Positions 53,683 to 62,062 of a stretch of 64,000 nucleotides of DNA are shown here, piece by piece. Under the pieces are notes generated by a model. The model ran no database searches. It saw nothing but the letters and a program-made list of their open reading frames with translations, and had not been told where the DNA came from. Position numbers and translations under genes: made by a program. The stretch covers positions 1 to 64,000 of the forward strand of contig NZ_LZTA01000101.1 in the NCBI RefSeq assembly GCF_001665875.1. Reading direction: 5' to 3'. The DNA is from Mycobacterium sp. 852002-40037_SCH5390672. GTDB taxonomy: Bacteria > Actinomycetota > Actinomycetes > Mycobacteriales > Mycobacteriaceae. Position 1 is the stretch's first letter. The number at the start of each line of letters is the position of its first letter.

Positions 53683-54597
53683 CTATTCCTTCGGCTCGTC
53701 CTCGGACGGCATGATCACGATCCGGCGATTGGGCCTGTTGGTTACCACGGTCGGCTTGGCTTCGCCGGATTTGGTGCCCGGAGCGCTCGGCGGGATCGTC
53801 AAGCGGCCCTTGACCGGCTGGCCGTTGGGCACACCCGGGGCCGCCACCCGCTTCTCCACCGGGCTGTCTTTCTTGCCGCCTTCGCCTCCGGCGCCCATCG
53901 CGCCCGGCGGCATCATCGGCATACCGGTCATTCCGGATTGCCCGGGCATGGCGGGCATGCCACCGGTTGGCGGCATCATGGCCGCCTTCGCGCCCGCGGG
54001 TGTGGTCGGCGGGGACGACGTGGGCACCGGCGGCGGACCCAGCGAGCTCGCCGGGGTCGTGCCGCCACCGCCGAGGCCGGCGCCACCGCCACCGGAACCG
54101 CCGCCCAGTCCGGCGCCGCCGCCACTGCCGACGCTGTCGACCAGGTGCGCGTCGCTGGCGAGCCCGGCACCGTGCGCGCCCTGCATCGCGCTCATCAGCG
54201 GCTGAAGGGCGCTCTGACCGGCCTGCATCGCCTGTTGCGGAAGCTGAGTCAGCGGCCCCATGACGCCACCGATCGCGCCGCCGACCGCACCCGTAACGCT
54301 CTGCAGCATCTGTTGGATCATCTGCATGTCCTGCTGGCTATTCGCCTCGTTCGCCGGGAATTTGGCCGCGGCGTCGGCAGCGTGGGCGCGGCGGTCAGCG
54401 TCGGCTGCGGCTGCGTCGGCTGCGTCTTTCGGAACGTTAGCGTTGCCGGCGCCTGTTAGCGCGCCCCCACCGCCGCCGCCCGCAGGCGAGTTGTCGGGCA
54501 AATGACCGGGGCCGGGTGTCGGCGCCGGCGCCGGCGCTCCGTTGGCTAGCCCGGTAGTAGTGTTCAGATCACTGCTGATGGGAGCACCGTGACCCAC
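53683..54597 (-). CDS. Pro/Gly/Met-rich ESX-2-associated protein (Rv3897c/Rv3898c region)
   Basis: A 304-residue low-complexity protein. An alpha-helical middle (DAADAAAADADRRAHAADAA, NSQQDMQMIQQMLQSVTG) is followed by glycine runs (GSGGGAGLGGGSGGGG), a Pro/Met-rich stretch (PMMPPGAMGAGGEGG) and a charged C-terminus (RRIVIMPSEDEPKE). No signal peptide or enzyme motif. I place it with the M. tuberculosis Rv3897c-Rv3898c position from order only; sequence homology is not checked. It may be an ESX substrate or scaffold, as other Esp proteins are similarly low-complexity. Confidence 0.7.
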   Translation of the reverse strand: MGHGAPISSDLNTTTGLANGAPAPAPTPGPGHLPDNSPAGGGGGGALTGAGNANVPKDAADAAAADADRRAHAADAAAKFPANEANSQQDMQMIQQMLQSVTGAVGGAIGGVMGPLTQLPQQAMQAGQSALQPLMSAMQGAHGAGLASDAHLVDSVGSGGGAGLGGGSGGGGAGLGGGGTTPASSLGPPPVPTSSPPTTPAGAKAAMMPPTGGMPAMPGQSGMTGMPMMPPGAMGAGGEGGKKDSPVEKRVAAPGVPNGQPVKGRLTIPPSAPGTKSGEAKPTVVTNRPNRRIVIMPSEDEPKE

Positions 54598-54716
54598 GAT
54601 CTCACCTCCATCCCACTAGCAATGCCCGAGAGCATCTGATGCTGGCGCAGCTGAGCGTTAGTACCTAGTTTGGCATAAGACGCCGGTAATGCTATTCACC
54701 CAACAATTGAGGGTGG

Positions 54717-56870
54717 TTACGAACCGCTTCGGTGGCTGATTGCGTCAAACCAGGCCAGGTGATAATTCGCGAGGTACCCGTGTCCGTCGATGAGCGCCTC
54801 GATCGCCGCTAAAAGCATCCAATCCCCGACGGCCGCTGGGTCGTGATTGGGATATGCGGTCAGCACCGAGTGCTGAATTTCCGCGACGCATTCGCGCAAC
54901 AGGTCGGATTCGCTCTCGAGGACACCCGTTTTTCGCACCGCAGGCGCCGCGACAGCTTGCGCAATACGAGGAAGGCCGTCCCGGCGGCGCACGGCATCCA
55001 CCAGAGTGGGCCCAAGCTCATCGACTTCCGGCGCGGCCGAGCGGGCCGGCCGGTCACCACTGAGTGCGGGCTCGTCGGGACCCGGCTCGGCGACGTACGT
55101 GTTGGCGTGATGGGCGGCCGCGACCGTGATGGCGCCAAGCAAATCCACCACGTTGGCGTCATGGCGTCGTGCCGTCGGCTCAAGCAGGGTCACGTGGGCG
55201 GGCAACCGAACGTGGGGCGGAATCCAGCCGCCGGCGAGGTCGGTGACCAGCAGCGTGGTGGTTCCGTCGTCGCGCAGGCCCGCCGCCCACGACAACCGCG
55301 GTTCCTGACGGGCCACCGCGTCTACGAGCCGCTGTAGCCGCTGTTGTTCGGCCGTCCTGGCGGATACCGCGCCGGCGGTCGCGCCCGTTGCCGCAGAGGC
55401 TGCCGAGGCGCCGACCATCGTCGACGAACCTGCACCGGCCTGACCCGCGGCGGCCCCCGAGGCCGTCCGCTCAACTGGAGAGACAAGTGGGCCGCCCGCG
55501 GATGGGGATGATGCCGGCGAAGAAGCTACCGGTGCACCCGACACGGGACCCGCCGGGGTTGAAGGCACGGATGGGGGCGCCACCACAGGCGGACGCAGGT
55601 CAGAACCGTAGGCAGGCAACGATCCAGAGGGTATGGACGAGCCGCCACCTAGGCTCGGTGCGGGCGACGACCATGAACCACTGGTCATCACCGGCGCAAC
55701 TGAAGTGCCTCCCCCGGTGGTCGATGGCGCGGGAGACGCCGCCGGGGGTGCGTCCACCGGAGTGCCTGTCGGGATGAACGCTCCCGCACTGGGTACTGTC
55801 GGCGTCACTCCGGGTGTCGCCTGAGGCGTTTGAGGTCCCCCGGCCTCCATCGCTTGGATCGGCCCGGCCGTAAACGCTTGCCCGCCAGGGCCCGTCGCCT
55901 GGCCAGTCGCTAAGCCGGACGTGAAGGCCTGTCCTAAACCGGGCTGGCTGCCTGGGCCCAGCCCAGCCGGTGACATCGGCATTCCGCCTCCGTGTACGCC
56001 TGGCATTCCGGGCGACACGGTTCCGCCACCGCTGGGTATGTGCACGCCAGTCGGCGCTGCTGGTTGTGCGCCTGGCACCGAGCCGCCACTATTCCAGTTA
56101 GAACCGCCTGCCGCGGGAAGCGCCTGTTGCTCCCCCGCACCGTGGACGCCACCTGGGTTGGTTCCACCGCCTCCCCTATTGACGGTGGCTGCCGCCGGCG
56201 CTGGCTGAGACCCCCCGCCACCACCGCCACCACCGCCACCACCGCGATTGGAACCACCCACACCGCCGGCTGCCGAATTCAAGTCATGCTCGCTGATCGG
56301 TTTCGGCGGCTTGGCATCGCCAACATCGAACCCGTTTGCCTGCGCCCAGCTCCGGGCGTTACCACCAATGCCTTCAGCATCGAGAATCTTTTGCGTCGCA
56401 GCCATCATCTTGTCGGCCGCGTCCCGACTGGCATTCGCGGCGTCGGCGTTGCAGCGCGCCTGAACAGCCTGTATCTCAGCCAACTTCTCCGGAGGTAGCT
56501 TTTTTGATGCGAGGATTTCATTGATTTCTTTGTTGCCGGTATTAGCTATGTCCGACAAGCGACTTCGTAGATAGTCGATGGCATCGGCGCCCGAATTAAA
56601 CGCCGACGTCTTTGTCTGATACTTTTCGGCAAGATCCAGATGGAGTTTTTCTCCTTGCTGGAATCTCGTTATGAGATCATCTGCGGTATGCCCCTTATTA
56701 TTTGCAGCAAAAGCTGTCCACTGGGTGCGCAAGTTCTGCGAATATAGCTGCTGTTCCGCGCACTCTTGGCTCCAGTGTTGGGCGCCCGCGCGTAAACCCG
56801 CCGATGGTGCTGGCCACCAGGGCCCGATCAGCGCGGCTGTCCAGGTACCAGGTGGAAGATCAACCGCCAC
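54717..56870 (-). CDS. Large ESX-2-associated protein with C-terminal DUF5631/5632-like region (Rv3899c-like)
   Basis: A 717-residue protein in three parts. Residues 1-190 are helical (WSQECAEQQLYSQNLRTQW, LAEKYQTKTSAFNSGADAIDYL). Then comes a Gly/Pro/Ser-rich linker to about 500, including a poly-Gly run encoded by a CCACCACCG-type repeat (56215-56246). The conserved C-terminus (RLQRLVDAVARQEPRLSWAAGL, HDPAAVGDWMLLAAIEALIDGHGYLANYHLAWFD) resembles the Rv3899c DUF5631/5632 type by memory. The coding N-terminus is lower in GC (26/60 at 56521-56580 and at 56641-56700) than its surroundings. GTG start overlaps the stop of paralogue A by 11 bp. Likely a secreted or envelope Esp-type protein. Confidence 0.8.
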   Translation of the reverse strand: MAVDLPPGTWTAALIGPWWPAPSAGLRAGAQHWSQECAEQQLYSQNLRTQWTAFAANNKGHTADDLITRFQQGEKLHLDLAEKYQTKTSAFNSGADAIDYLRSRLSDIANTGNKEINEILASKKLPPEKLAEIQAVQARCNADAANASRDAADKMMAATQKILDAEGIGGNARSWAQANGFDVGDAKPPKPISEHDLNSAAGGVGGSNRGGGGGGGGGGGSQPAPAAATVNRGGGGTNPGGVHGAGEQQALPAAGGSNWNSGGSVPGAQPAAPTGVHIPSGGGTVSPGMPGVHGGGMPMSPAGLGPGSQPGLGQAFTSGLATGQATGPGGQAFTAGPIQAMEAGGPQTPQATPGVTPTVPSAGAFIPTGTPVDAPPAASPAPSTTGGGTSVAPVMTSGSWSSPAPSLGGGSSIPSGSLPAYGSDLRPPVVAPPSVPSTPAGPVSGAPVASSPASSPSAGGPLVSPVERTASGAAAGQAGAGSSTMVGASAASAATGATAGAVSARTAEQQRLQRLVDAVARQEPRLSWAAGLRDDGTTTLLVTDLAGGWIPPHVRLPAHVTLLEPTARRHDANVVDLLGAITVAAAHHANTYVAEPGPDEPALSGDRPARSAAPEVDELGPTLVDAVRRRDGLPRIAQAVAAPAVRKTGVLESESDLLRECVAEIQHSVLTAYPNHDPAAVGDWMLLAAIEALIDGHGYLANYHLAWFDAISHRSGS

Positions 56871-57408
56871 CGCATACCTTTTTCATTGCAGCATCCTTGG
56901 CGTTTACGTCGGCGACCGCCTCTTGGAATTCGGCCTCGGTAGCGGCCCCCTCGCTGCTTTTCGCCGTGTCCGTCAGGTATGCGGTCGCAAGAGCCTGAGC
57001 CGCGCTACGGTGCTGCTCGTCCAGGGCCGGGTCATTAGAAACGCTGAAAAGCAAGATGGCGGAATTTGTAAGCGCGATACGTGCGAACGCTTTGTCGCTC
57101 CCATTTGTATCGACTTGCACGGCTCGGGCCGCCAGCTTGTAGGTCTCACAGAGCCGCTGTTGCGCCGTTGCAAGCTCCGAAGTGGTATGCGTCGGCGCCG
57201 CAGAATGCACGGAAGTGTGTGGCGACGTCGGTCGCATCAGTGCTACGACTAACGCAGCGACAGCCACTGCGGCAGTCACAACTACTGCGATCGCCAACCA
57301 TGGGCGTGGACGAGATACAAGCTGCGGGAAATGTGGTGGCGGCCAACTTCCAGCGGCCGGCTGGGCGGACAGCCCCTCACCATGGCCCGAAGGCAGGTCT
57401 CCCACCAT
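56860..57408 (-). CDS. Single-pass membrane protein of a tandem paralogue family, copy A
   Basis: A 182-residue protein: a proline-rich cytoplasmic start (MVGDLPSGHGEGLS), one membrane helix (PWLAIAVVVTAAVAVAALVVALM, about residues 35-60), and an extracytoplasmic domain holding two cysteines (LCETYKLAARAVQVDTNG and the terminal KKVCGGG). The ATG at 57408 has an AAAGGAGG ribosome site five bases before it. It is one of four related genes in a row and overlaps the next gene by 11 bp, so it belongs to its transcript. Function unknown; an anchored immunity or binding protein is a possibility. Confidence 0.82.
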   Translation of the reverse strand: MVGDLPSGHGEGLSAQPAAGSWPPPHFPQLVSRPRPWLAIAVVVTAAVAVAALVVALMRPTSPHTSVHSAAPTHTTSELATAQQRLCETYKLAARAVQVDTNGSDKAFARIALTNSAILLFSVSNDPALDEQHRSAAQALATAYLTDTAKSSEGAATEAEFQEAVADVNAKDAAMKKVCGGG

Positions 57409-57473
57409 GTGTCCTCCTTTGCTCCGCAAACTCGGTGCGGCAGCTTGCACGCTGTCATGACGCCTTTGCCTCC

Positions 57474-57517
57474 TCCAATAGTGGAGCAGCCAACCGGACG
57501 GCAGGCAATTCACCGCG
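57474..57517 (-). repeat. Conserved intergenic motif upstream of paralogue A
   Basis: Plus-strand reading begins TCCAATAGTGGAGCAG and ends GCAATTCACCGCG. It recurs before copies B and C at nearly the same distance (about 60-66 bp) from the start codons. It is probably a promoter or regulator site duplicated with the genes. Confidence 0.6.
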
Positions 57518-57669
57518 CGCCGCGATCCTCCCTTATCTGAAAGTCGCTCGATGCGTCAATTCGATGACAGCCGCTGCGAAAACCAACCGCCGCTGTACAT
57601 CTGCTCGTCCCGTCTGACGAAATTGATCGTCAGGGTCGCTACGGAGCGCTGGACATCACCCGGCAGAGC

Positions 57670-58216
57670 TCACCCGCCCACGCATACCTTCTTCATTGCA
57701 GCATCCTTCGCGTTAGCTTCGCCAAGAACAGCGCGCCATTCTGAATCGGTCGACTCCTTTGCTTCCCATGGCCGACACGTTGCCGTAGGCCGTTGCTAGC
57801 GCGCGCGGCGTCACGGTATTTCGCTTCAAGAGCCGGGTCGGCAGCTGCGTTGTAAAGCATCACAGCACCATTCGTGGCCGCGATCCGGGCCAAGGCTTCG
57901 TCGTTGCCGCTCGTGTCAGCCCTGACGGTGCGCGCTTCGGTCTTGTAGGTTTCACACAACTGTTGTTGAGCCGCGGAAGATTGGGCAGCGCTGTAAGTCG
58001 GCGCGGTGGTCGTCGGTGTTCGTAGCTATCGGTCGCGTCAGAACAACCACCAGCGCGGCGATGGCCACCGCCGTGGCCACCCCGGCCAGAACCATAGGCG
58101 GCGGCCATGTCCGCGGACGAGCTCGTGGCTCGGTAGGAAATACGGTGACCACTGCGTTGGTCCGGGAGTGCCTGCGATCGGCCCACTCCCAGAGCTGGAG
58201 GCAAATCCCCCACCAT
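57670..58216 (-). pseudogene. Frameshifted paralogue, copy B
   Basis: The pieces of the same protein family are present in different frames. The start MVGDLPPALG lies at 58216, with GAGGAGG upstream. The membrane helix RPRTWPPPMVLAGVATAVAIAALVVVL lies in a second frame. The domain core LCETYKTEARTVRADTSGNDEALARIAATN lies in a third (about 57959-57750). The terminus NAKDAAMKKVC-like ends at the TGA at 57670. At least three frameshifts are needed to restore the protein. Sequencing error alone is unlikely to explain so many, but it cannot be excluded. Confidence 0.75.
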
Positions 58217-58281
58217 GCGTCCTCCTCAAATCTGTTAACGGCGTTCGAGACGTTCTGCCGAAGATTTCGTACGCCAGATGT

Positions 58282-58324
58282 TCCAATAGTGGAGCAGTTG
58301 ACCGAGCAGCGGGCAATCACCGCG
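58282..58324 (-). repeat. Conserved intergenic motif upstream of paralogue B
   Basis: Begins TCCAATAGTGGAGCAG and ends GGGCAATCACCGCG on the plus strand; 66 bp before the copy B start. It shares the outer parts with the copy A and C motifs, while the centre varies. Confidence 0.6.
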
Positions 58325-58341
58325 TCCCCACGGATTGAGAG

Positions 58342-58905
58342 TCAGCCAACGCCACATATCTTTTTCATCGCGGCGTCCTTGGCGTTGACATCGTCGATCT
58401 CCGCTCGAAAGGCAGGATCGTCCCGTTGCGACCAGCTCCCCATCGCCGTAGCTTTGGTGTACGCCGCCGCTAGCGCGAGGGCGGCGGTCCGGTCGCCGGA
58501 CGCGATCGCCGGTGCTGCGTTTACTACCTGTTCCAGCGTTACCGCCGCATTTACACTGGCCACGCCCGCCAATGCGGGGTTATCGCCGTTTGTGTCGATT
58601 TGGACCGCGCGCGCGGCCAGTTTGTACGTGTCACACAAGTGTTGGTGTGCGGCTGCAGTCTGGTCTGCGGTATACGAGGGTGTCGGCGACGTGGTTGAGG
58701 AGGCCGTCGACTGATTGCTCGTAGGTCGTGTCAGCGCTACTACAAGGGCGGCGCCACCCAGCAGCGCGGCAACCGCGCCCAGCGCGATCGCTGACCATGC
58801 CCGTGGGCGAGGCGGTGGTTGCATCGGAAAGGCTGGGGCCCACGGCATTGAGCTGGGCGGGCCGCTTGTCGGGCCCTCCCCCGGAGCTGGAGGCAGATCC
58901 CCCAC
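58342..58905 (-). CDS. Single-pass membrane protein of the paralogue family, copy C
   Basis: A 187-residue member with the same plan: proline-rich start (MGDLPPAPGEGP), membrane helix (AWSAIALGAVAALLGGAALVVAL, about residues 35-58), Thr/Ser spacer, then LCDTYKLAARAVQIDTNGDNPALAG and the ending NAKDAAMKKICGVG with the second invariant cysteine. GTG start at 58905 with GAGGAGG eight bases upstream. It is closest to copy A in the C-terminal domain. Function unknown. Confidence 0.82.
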   Translation of the reverse strand: MGDLPPAPGEGPTSGPPSSMPWAPAFPMQPPPRPRAWSAIALGAVAALLGGAALVVALTRPTSNQSTASSTTSPTPSYTADQTAAAHQHLCDTYKLAARAVQIDTNGDNPALAGVASVNAAVTLEQVVNAAPAIASGDRTAALALAAAYTKATAMGSWSQRDDPAFRAEIDDVNAKDAAMKKICGVG

Positions 58906-58963
58906 TATGCGTCCTCCTCAATAGTCTGCAAGCCCTTTCGGGACCGTCGCCCCAAGCCTTCGC

Positions 58964-59007
58964 TCCAATAGTTGAGCAGCTAACGGGCTAACGAGCAATC
59001 ACCACGG
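58964..59007 (-). repeat. Conserved intergenic motif upstream of paralogue C
   Basis: Begins TCCAATAGTTGAGCAG and ends GAGCAATCACCACGG on the plus strand, 59 bp before the GTG of copy C. Third occurrence of the motif. Confidence 0.58.
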
Positions 59008-59023
59008 CTTTACGGCCAGTAAG

Positions 59024-59596
59024 TCAGCCGCCGCCACATACGCTGCTCAACGCAACATCCTTCGCGTTTGCATCGCTGAGGGCTAACCGCCACACTGGAT
59101 CGTCGCTTCCCGTCGCCAAGCTAGATGTGGCTGCAACATTGCTGTACGACTCAGCCAGGGCGAGCGCGGCAGCACGATCGCCCGGAGCTATCGCCGGATT
59201 TCTGTTTACCGTGTCTTCAAGCATTAGCGCACTGTTTACAGTCGCTAGGTTTGCGCGCTCCGGGTTCTTACCATTTGTCTCTATCTGCACTACATGCGCC
59301 ACGAACTTGTAAGTGCTGCACAACTTTTGATGTGCCGCTGAGATTTCAGCGGCGCTGTAGGTAGGCGCGGTCGCAGTAGGTGCCGGGCTAGCAACCGGCG
59401 ATCGCGTCGTGGCCATAACCAAAGCAACGACGGCCACTACCGTCGCAATCAAAGCCAAAGCAATCGCACACACGGCGACCGCCGGCCACATCCGTGAGGC
59501 CGGCACCCGCGGCGTGGGGTGTCCCGGTGCCCACTGCCCTACCGGCGGACCAACATGCGCCGCCACACCCGGATGTGAAGGCGGATCCTCCGTCAC
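59024..59596 (-). CDS. Single-pass membrane protein of the paralogue family, copy D
   Basis: A 190-residue member, the most diverged: membrane helix VAVCAIALALIATVVAVVALVMA (about 40-63), then YSAAEISAAHQKLCSTYKF and VVQIETNGKN. The ending SSVCGGG lacks the KK seen in the others but keeps the cysteine. GTG start with GAGGAAGG upstream. It lies nine bases after the EspC-like gene, so it is in that operon and needs no separate promoter, which fits the absence of the intergenic motif before it. Confidence 0.82.
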   Translation of the reverse strand: MTEDPPSHPGVAAHVGPPVGQWAPGHPTPRVPASRMWPAVAVCAIALALIATVVAVVALVMATTRSPVASPAPTATAPTYSAAEISAAHQKLCSTYKFVAHVVQIETNGKNPERANLATVNSALMLEDTVNRNPAIAPGDRAAALALAESYSNVAATSSLATGSDDPVWRLALSDANAKDVALSSVCGGG

Positions 59597-59605
59597 GAAC
59601 CTTCC

Positions 59606-59935
59606 TCAGACGTTCTGCGTCGACGGAGCAGAACTGGGCCGCAGCGCCTGCATCTCGGCGGCGTTGTTCTTATCCATGTTGGTGAACCCGTTGGCCGCAT
59701 GGTGCGCCTTCGTGCCGACACCCGTGAGCGTCTCACTGTGGCCCTGAAGGGTTTTCACGTGCTGGCCGTGCGCGGCGGCAACCGCACTGTGAAAGGCGTC
59801 GGCCGCGGCGAAGTCACCGAACATGCCCGATGCGACGGTTCCTCCCGCCAGCTGGTCGGCCCCCTCTTGGGCGTGCCCACCCGCGCGATGCGACTGGTTG
59901 CCTCCCGAGTGCAAAAGATCCGTATCGACGAACAT
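59606..59935 (-). CDS. EspC-like/DUF2580 ESX secretion-associated protein
   Basis: A 109-residue small helical protein of the PF10824 (T7SS EspC) family: MFVDTDLLHSGGNQSHRAGG, ASGMFGDFAAADAFHSAV, HVKTLQGHSETLTGVGTKAH and FTNMDKNNAAEM. EspC-type proteins are ESX substrates or partners of larger Esp proteins. AGGAG five bases before the ATG at 59935 decides the start over the GTG at 59941. It lies 103 bp downstream of the hydrolase gene and nine bases upstream of copy D. In M. tuberculosis the corresponding place holds esxE/esxF-cpnT. Confidence 0.85.
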   Translation of the reverse strand: MFVDTDLLHSGGNQSHRAGGHAQEGADQLAGGTVASGMFGDFAAADAFHSAVAAAHGQHVKTLQGHSETLTGVGTKAHHAANGFTNMDKNNAAEMQALRPSSAPSTQNV

Positions 59936-60038
59936 CGGCACTCCTTCCGAGTCTCAACACCTTGTGACCAGGCTAAAAGCAACTTCGCAGGTGGTCAATT
60001 CACCGATGCAGACGCCATGTCCCGCGAAGCCACGGCCC

Positions 60039-62015
60039 CTAAAACCCATGACCATTGGTGACGGAGCGCGTCGGCCGGTCCCATTCCGGATCGACGGCAA
60101 CGGGCATCTGGATCCCGATATGCGGTAGCGAAACGGTCCCCAAAGGAGTGTGTACCTGGAGAGGAACGGCTACCCGCGGCGCAGCTCGATCTGGGGCCAA
60201 CATGCCTTCGCCGGCCAAACGGTCGCCGTGCCCGGTGACGATCTCGGTCATGTTGCGCAGTGATTCGCTGCCCACGTCGTAATAGTGCGAGTGGTCGCTG
60301 AACCAGGGCATGACGCTGTGTGAGCCCGCGACTTCGGCCCGAAACCGCACCGCTCCGAAACCGGCATGAGTCGGGTCCGTACCCAGCCCGGCCGACGGCC
60401 CTAGCGGTTCGTCCAGCGTCGCGTTCAGCCCGTTCGGAAGGCCGCTGCCCGTCTCGCCGATCCAGCTGATCGCATCGGTCGAAGCCGCACCCACATACAA
60501 CCTGCCACCGTTGAGGTGGAAATCCGCGGCGCGATGCGCCAAATCGGTTCCCGGGCAACCGGTTAGCACGGCGTCGTTGGCCCGCATGCCGCTGTTCGCG
60601 AACGCATCCGCCACCGTCGTGGACCCGTAGGAGTGCCCGAGCACGGTGACATGCGTCGGCGTCAACCCCTCATGGGTGACCGCGAGGCCGTTGACATCGG
60701 CCGCCAACAGCGCACCCGCCTGCCGCGCCCGCCATGGGGTGCCGACCTGTTCCAACTTCGATGGGTCGGTGACGGCCTGCTGCCAATGTGTGTCGAATTC
60801 GGGTGCGTCGTAACCCATCCAGGCCAGCACCGCCGTGGAGTGGCTGGGGTCGGCCTTCGACGACTGTTCGTAGAGGTTGATGGCATCGTCTGGTCCGTCG
60901 GACATCCACCCGCCCCTGACGCTGCTGTTGGTGCCGGGGACGATGACGGCAGTGTTGCGGGATTTATCCGGGTTGCCGATCGCGATGGCCGCCCTGCCCT
61001 TGCCGTCGAACGCCAGCGGGTCATACGCCCACAGCATGATGGGGAGCTCGCGACGGGCTTCAGAGCTTTCGTCGCGCTGGAGGAAGTCGTTGGTTTTCAC
61101 CGCATTCTGGTATCGGGTGATGTCGGTAGCGCAAAGCCCATACGCAACGGGGTTGGTGAATACATCGGCGTCCCGGTTGTTGAGCGCGTTGTCGCGGAGC
61201 GTCTCCGGGTCCAGCCCGCGCTGGCGGGCGATGTCTTCGACCCTGCCCAGATCGTCTTTCATCGCGGCCTGGTTAACAGAGTCACGCAATTCGGCCGGGA
61301 TCCCGTTGAGGTTGCCCAACCCATGCGAACGCTGATCGATCAGCAGTTGCTTTTGATTGGCGCTCAGCGAATCCCACCAGCCTTTGACGTGCTCCGGACG
61401 GCTGTCCGGCGGCGGAATCGACAACTCGTCGACGCCTTTGATTTCCGCGGGGTCGGCCCCGTCCGTTCGCAGAGCCGCTAAGGCAGGCGCAAGCATGGCC
61501 GAATACCGGTCGCGAATCTGTCGCAGCACCAACGTTATTGCCTTCGTCTCACGAATGGCATCCCCGCGCAGATCGTCGGCGCCGCACACATCGTCGTCCG
61601 CCAAGGCATCACACATCTCGTCGTCGATGTCTTCGAGGTCGTACTCCAGTGCGGCGAGGTACCACGCGGCGGCCCGCTGGGCTTCGGCCAGCGTGGCGGC
61701 GATGTTCTCCAAATCGATTGCGATCCGGGGCAATTGCTCGGCCTGATGATCCAGCGCCCGCGTCGCCCGCTGCACCTCGGCAGCATCGTTGATCGGATGC
61801 TCCCCGTTCCGGTGATCCCACGACGCCTCGAACCGACGACGGGCGGCCTCGAAAGCGATGCCAGCCTCCGCGGTGCTCACCCCGGCGTCACGGAAGGCTT
61901 GCGCTAGACGCGAGATCTGCGCGGGGCGGCCGGCTTGCAGGCCGGTGTTGGTCGACCACGGATCACCGCCGGCCTCGGCGACGAGGAATGGAATGCTTAT
62001 GTGGCGGAGTTGCAT
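60039..62015 (-). CDS. DUF1023-type alpha/beta-hydrolase with N-terminal helical domain, candidate ESX effector
   Basis: A 658-residue protein. Residues 1-200 are helical (ISRLAQAFRDAGVSTAEAGIAFEAARRRFEASW and a Glu/Asp-rich segment), like the targeting regions of ESX-linked toxins. The C-terminal half is an alpha/beta-hydrolase: ELPIMLWAYDPLAFDGKGRAAIAIGNPDKS, VIVPGTNSSV, and the nucleophile elbow VLGHSYGSTTV with Ser462. SHSVMPWFSDHSHYYDVGS supplies His candidates. The gene lies where cpnT is found in M. tuberculosis and upstream of the EspC-like gene. Enzyme activity and secretion are inferred, not shown. Confidence 0.82.
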   Translation of the reverse strand: MQLRHISIPFLVAEAGGDPWSTNTGLQAGRPAQISRLAQAFRDAGVSTAEAGIAFEAARRRFEASWDHRNGEHPINDAAEVQRATRALDHQAEQLPRIAIDLENIAATLAEAQRAAAWYLAALEYDLEDIDDEMCDALADDDVCGADDLRGDAIRETKAITLVLRQIRDRYSAMLAPALAALRTDGADPAEIKGVDELSIPPPDSRPEHVKGWWDSLSANQKQLLIDQRSHGLGNLNGIPAELRDSVNQAAMKDDLGRVEDIARQRGLDPETLRDNALNNRDADVFTNPVAYGLCATDITRYQNAVKTNDFLQRDESSEARRELPIMLWAYDPLAFDGKGRAAIAIGNPDKSRNTAVIVPGTNSSVRGGWMSDGPDDAINLYEQSSKADPSHSTAVLAWMGYDAPEFDTHWQQAVTDPSKLEQVGTPWRARQAGALLAADVNGLAVTHEGLTPTHVTVLGHSYGSTTVADAFANSGMRANDAVLTGCPGTDLAHRAADFHLNGGRLYVGAASTDAISWIGETGSGLPNGLNATLDEPLGPSAGLGTDPTHAGFGAVRFRAEVAGSHSVMPWFSDHSHYYDVGSESLRNMTEIVTGHGDRLAGEGMLAPDRAAPRVAVPLQVHTPLGTVSLPHIGIQMPVAVDPEWDRPTRSVTNGHGF

Positions 62016-62062
62016 CGCACCGCGTCCGCGGCGATAAGCGACGTTACGTCACCACCCCGGCC

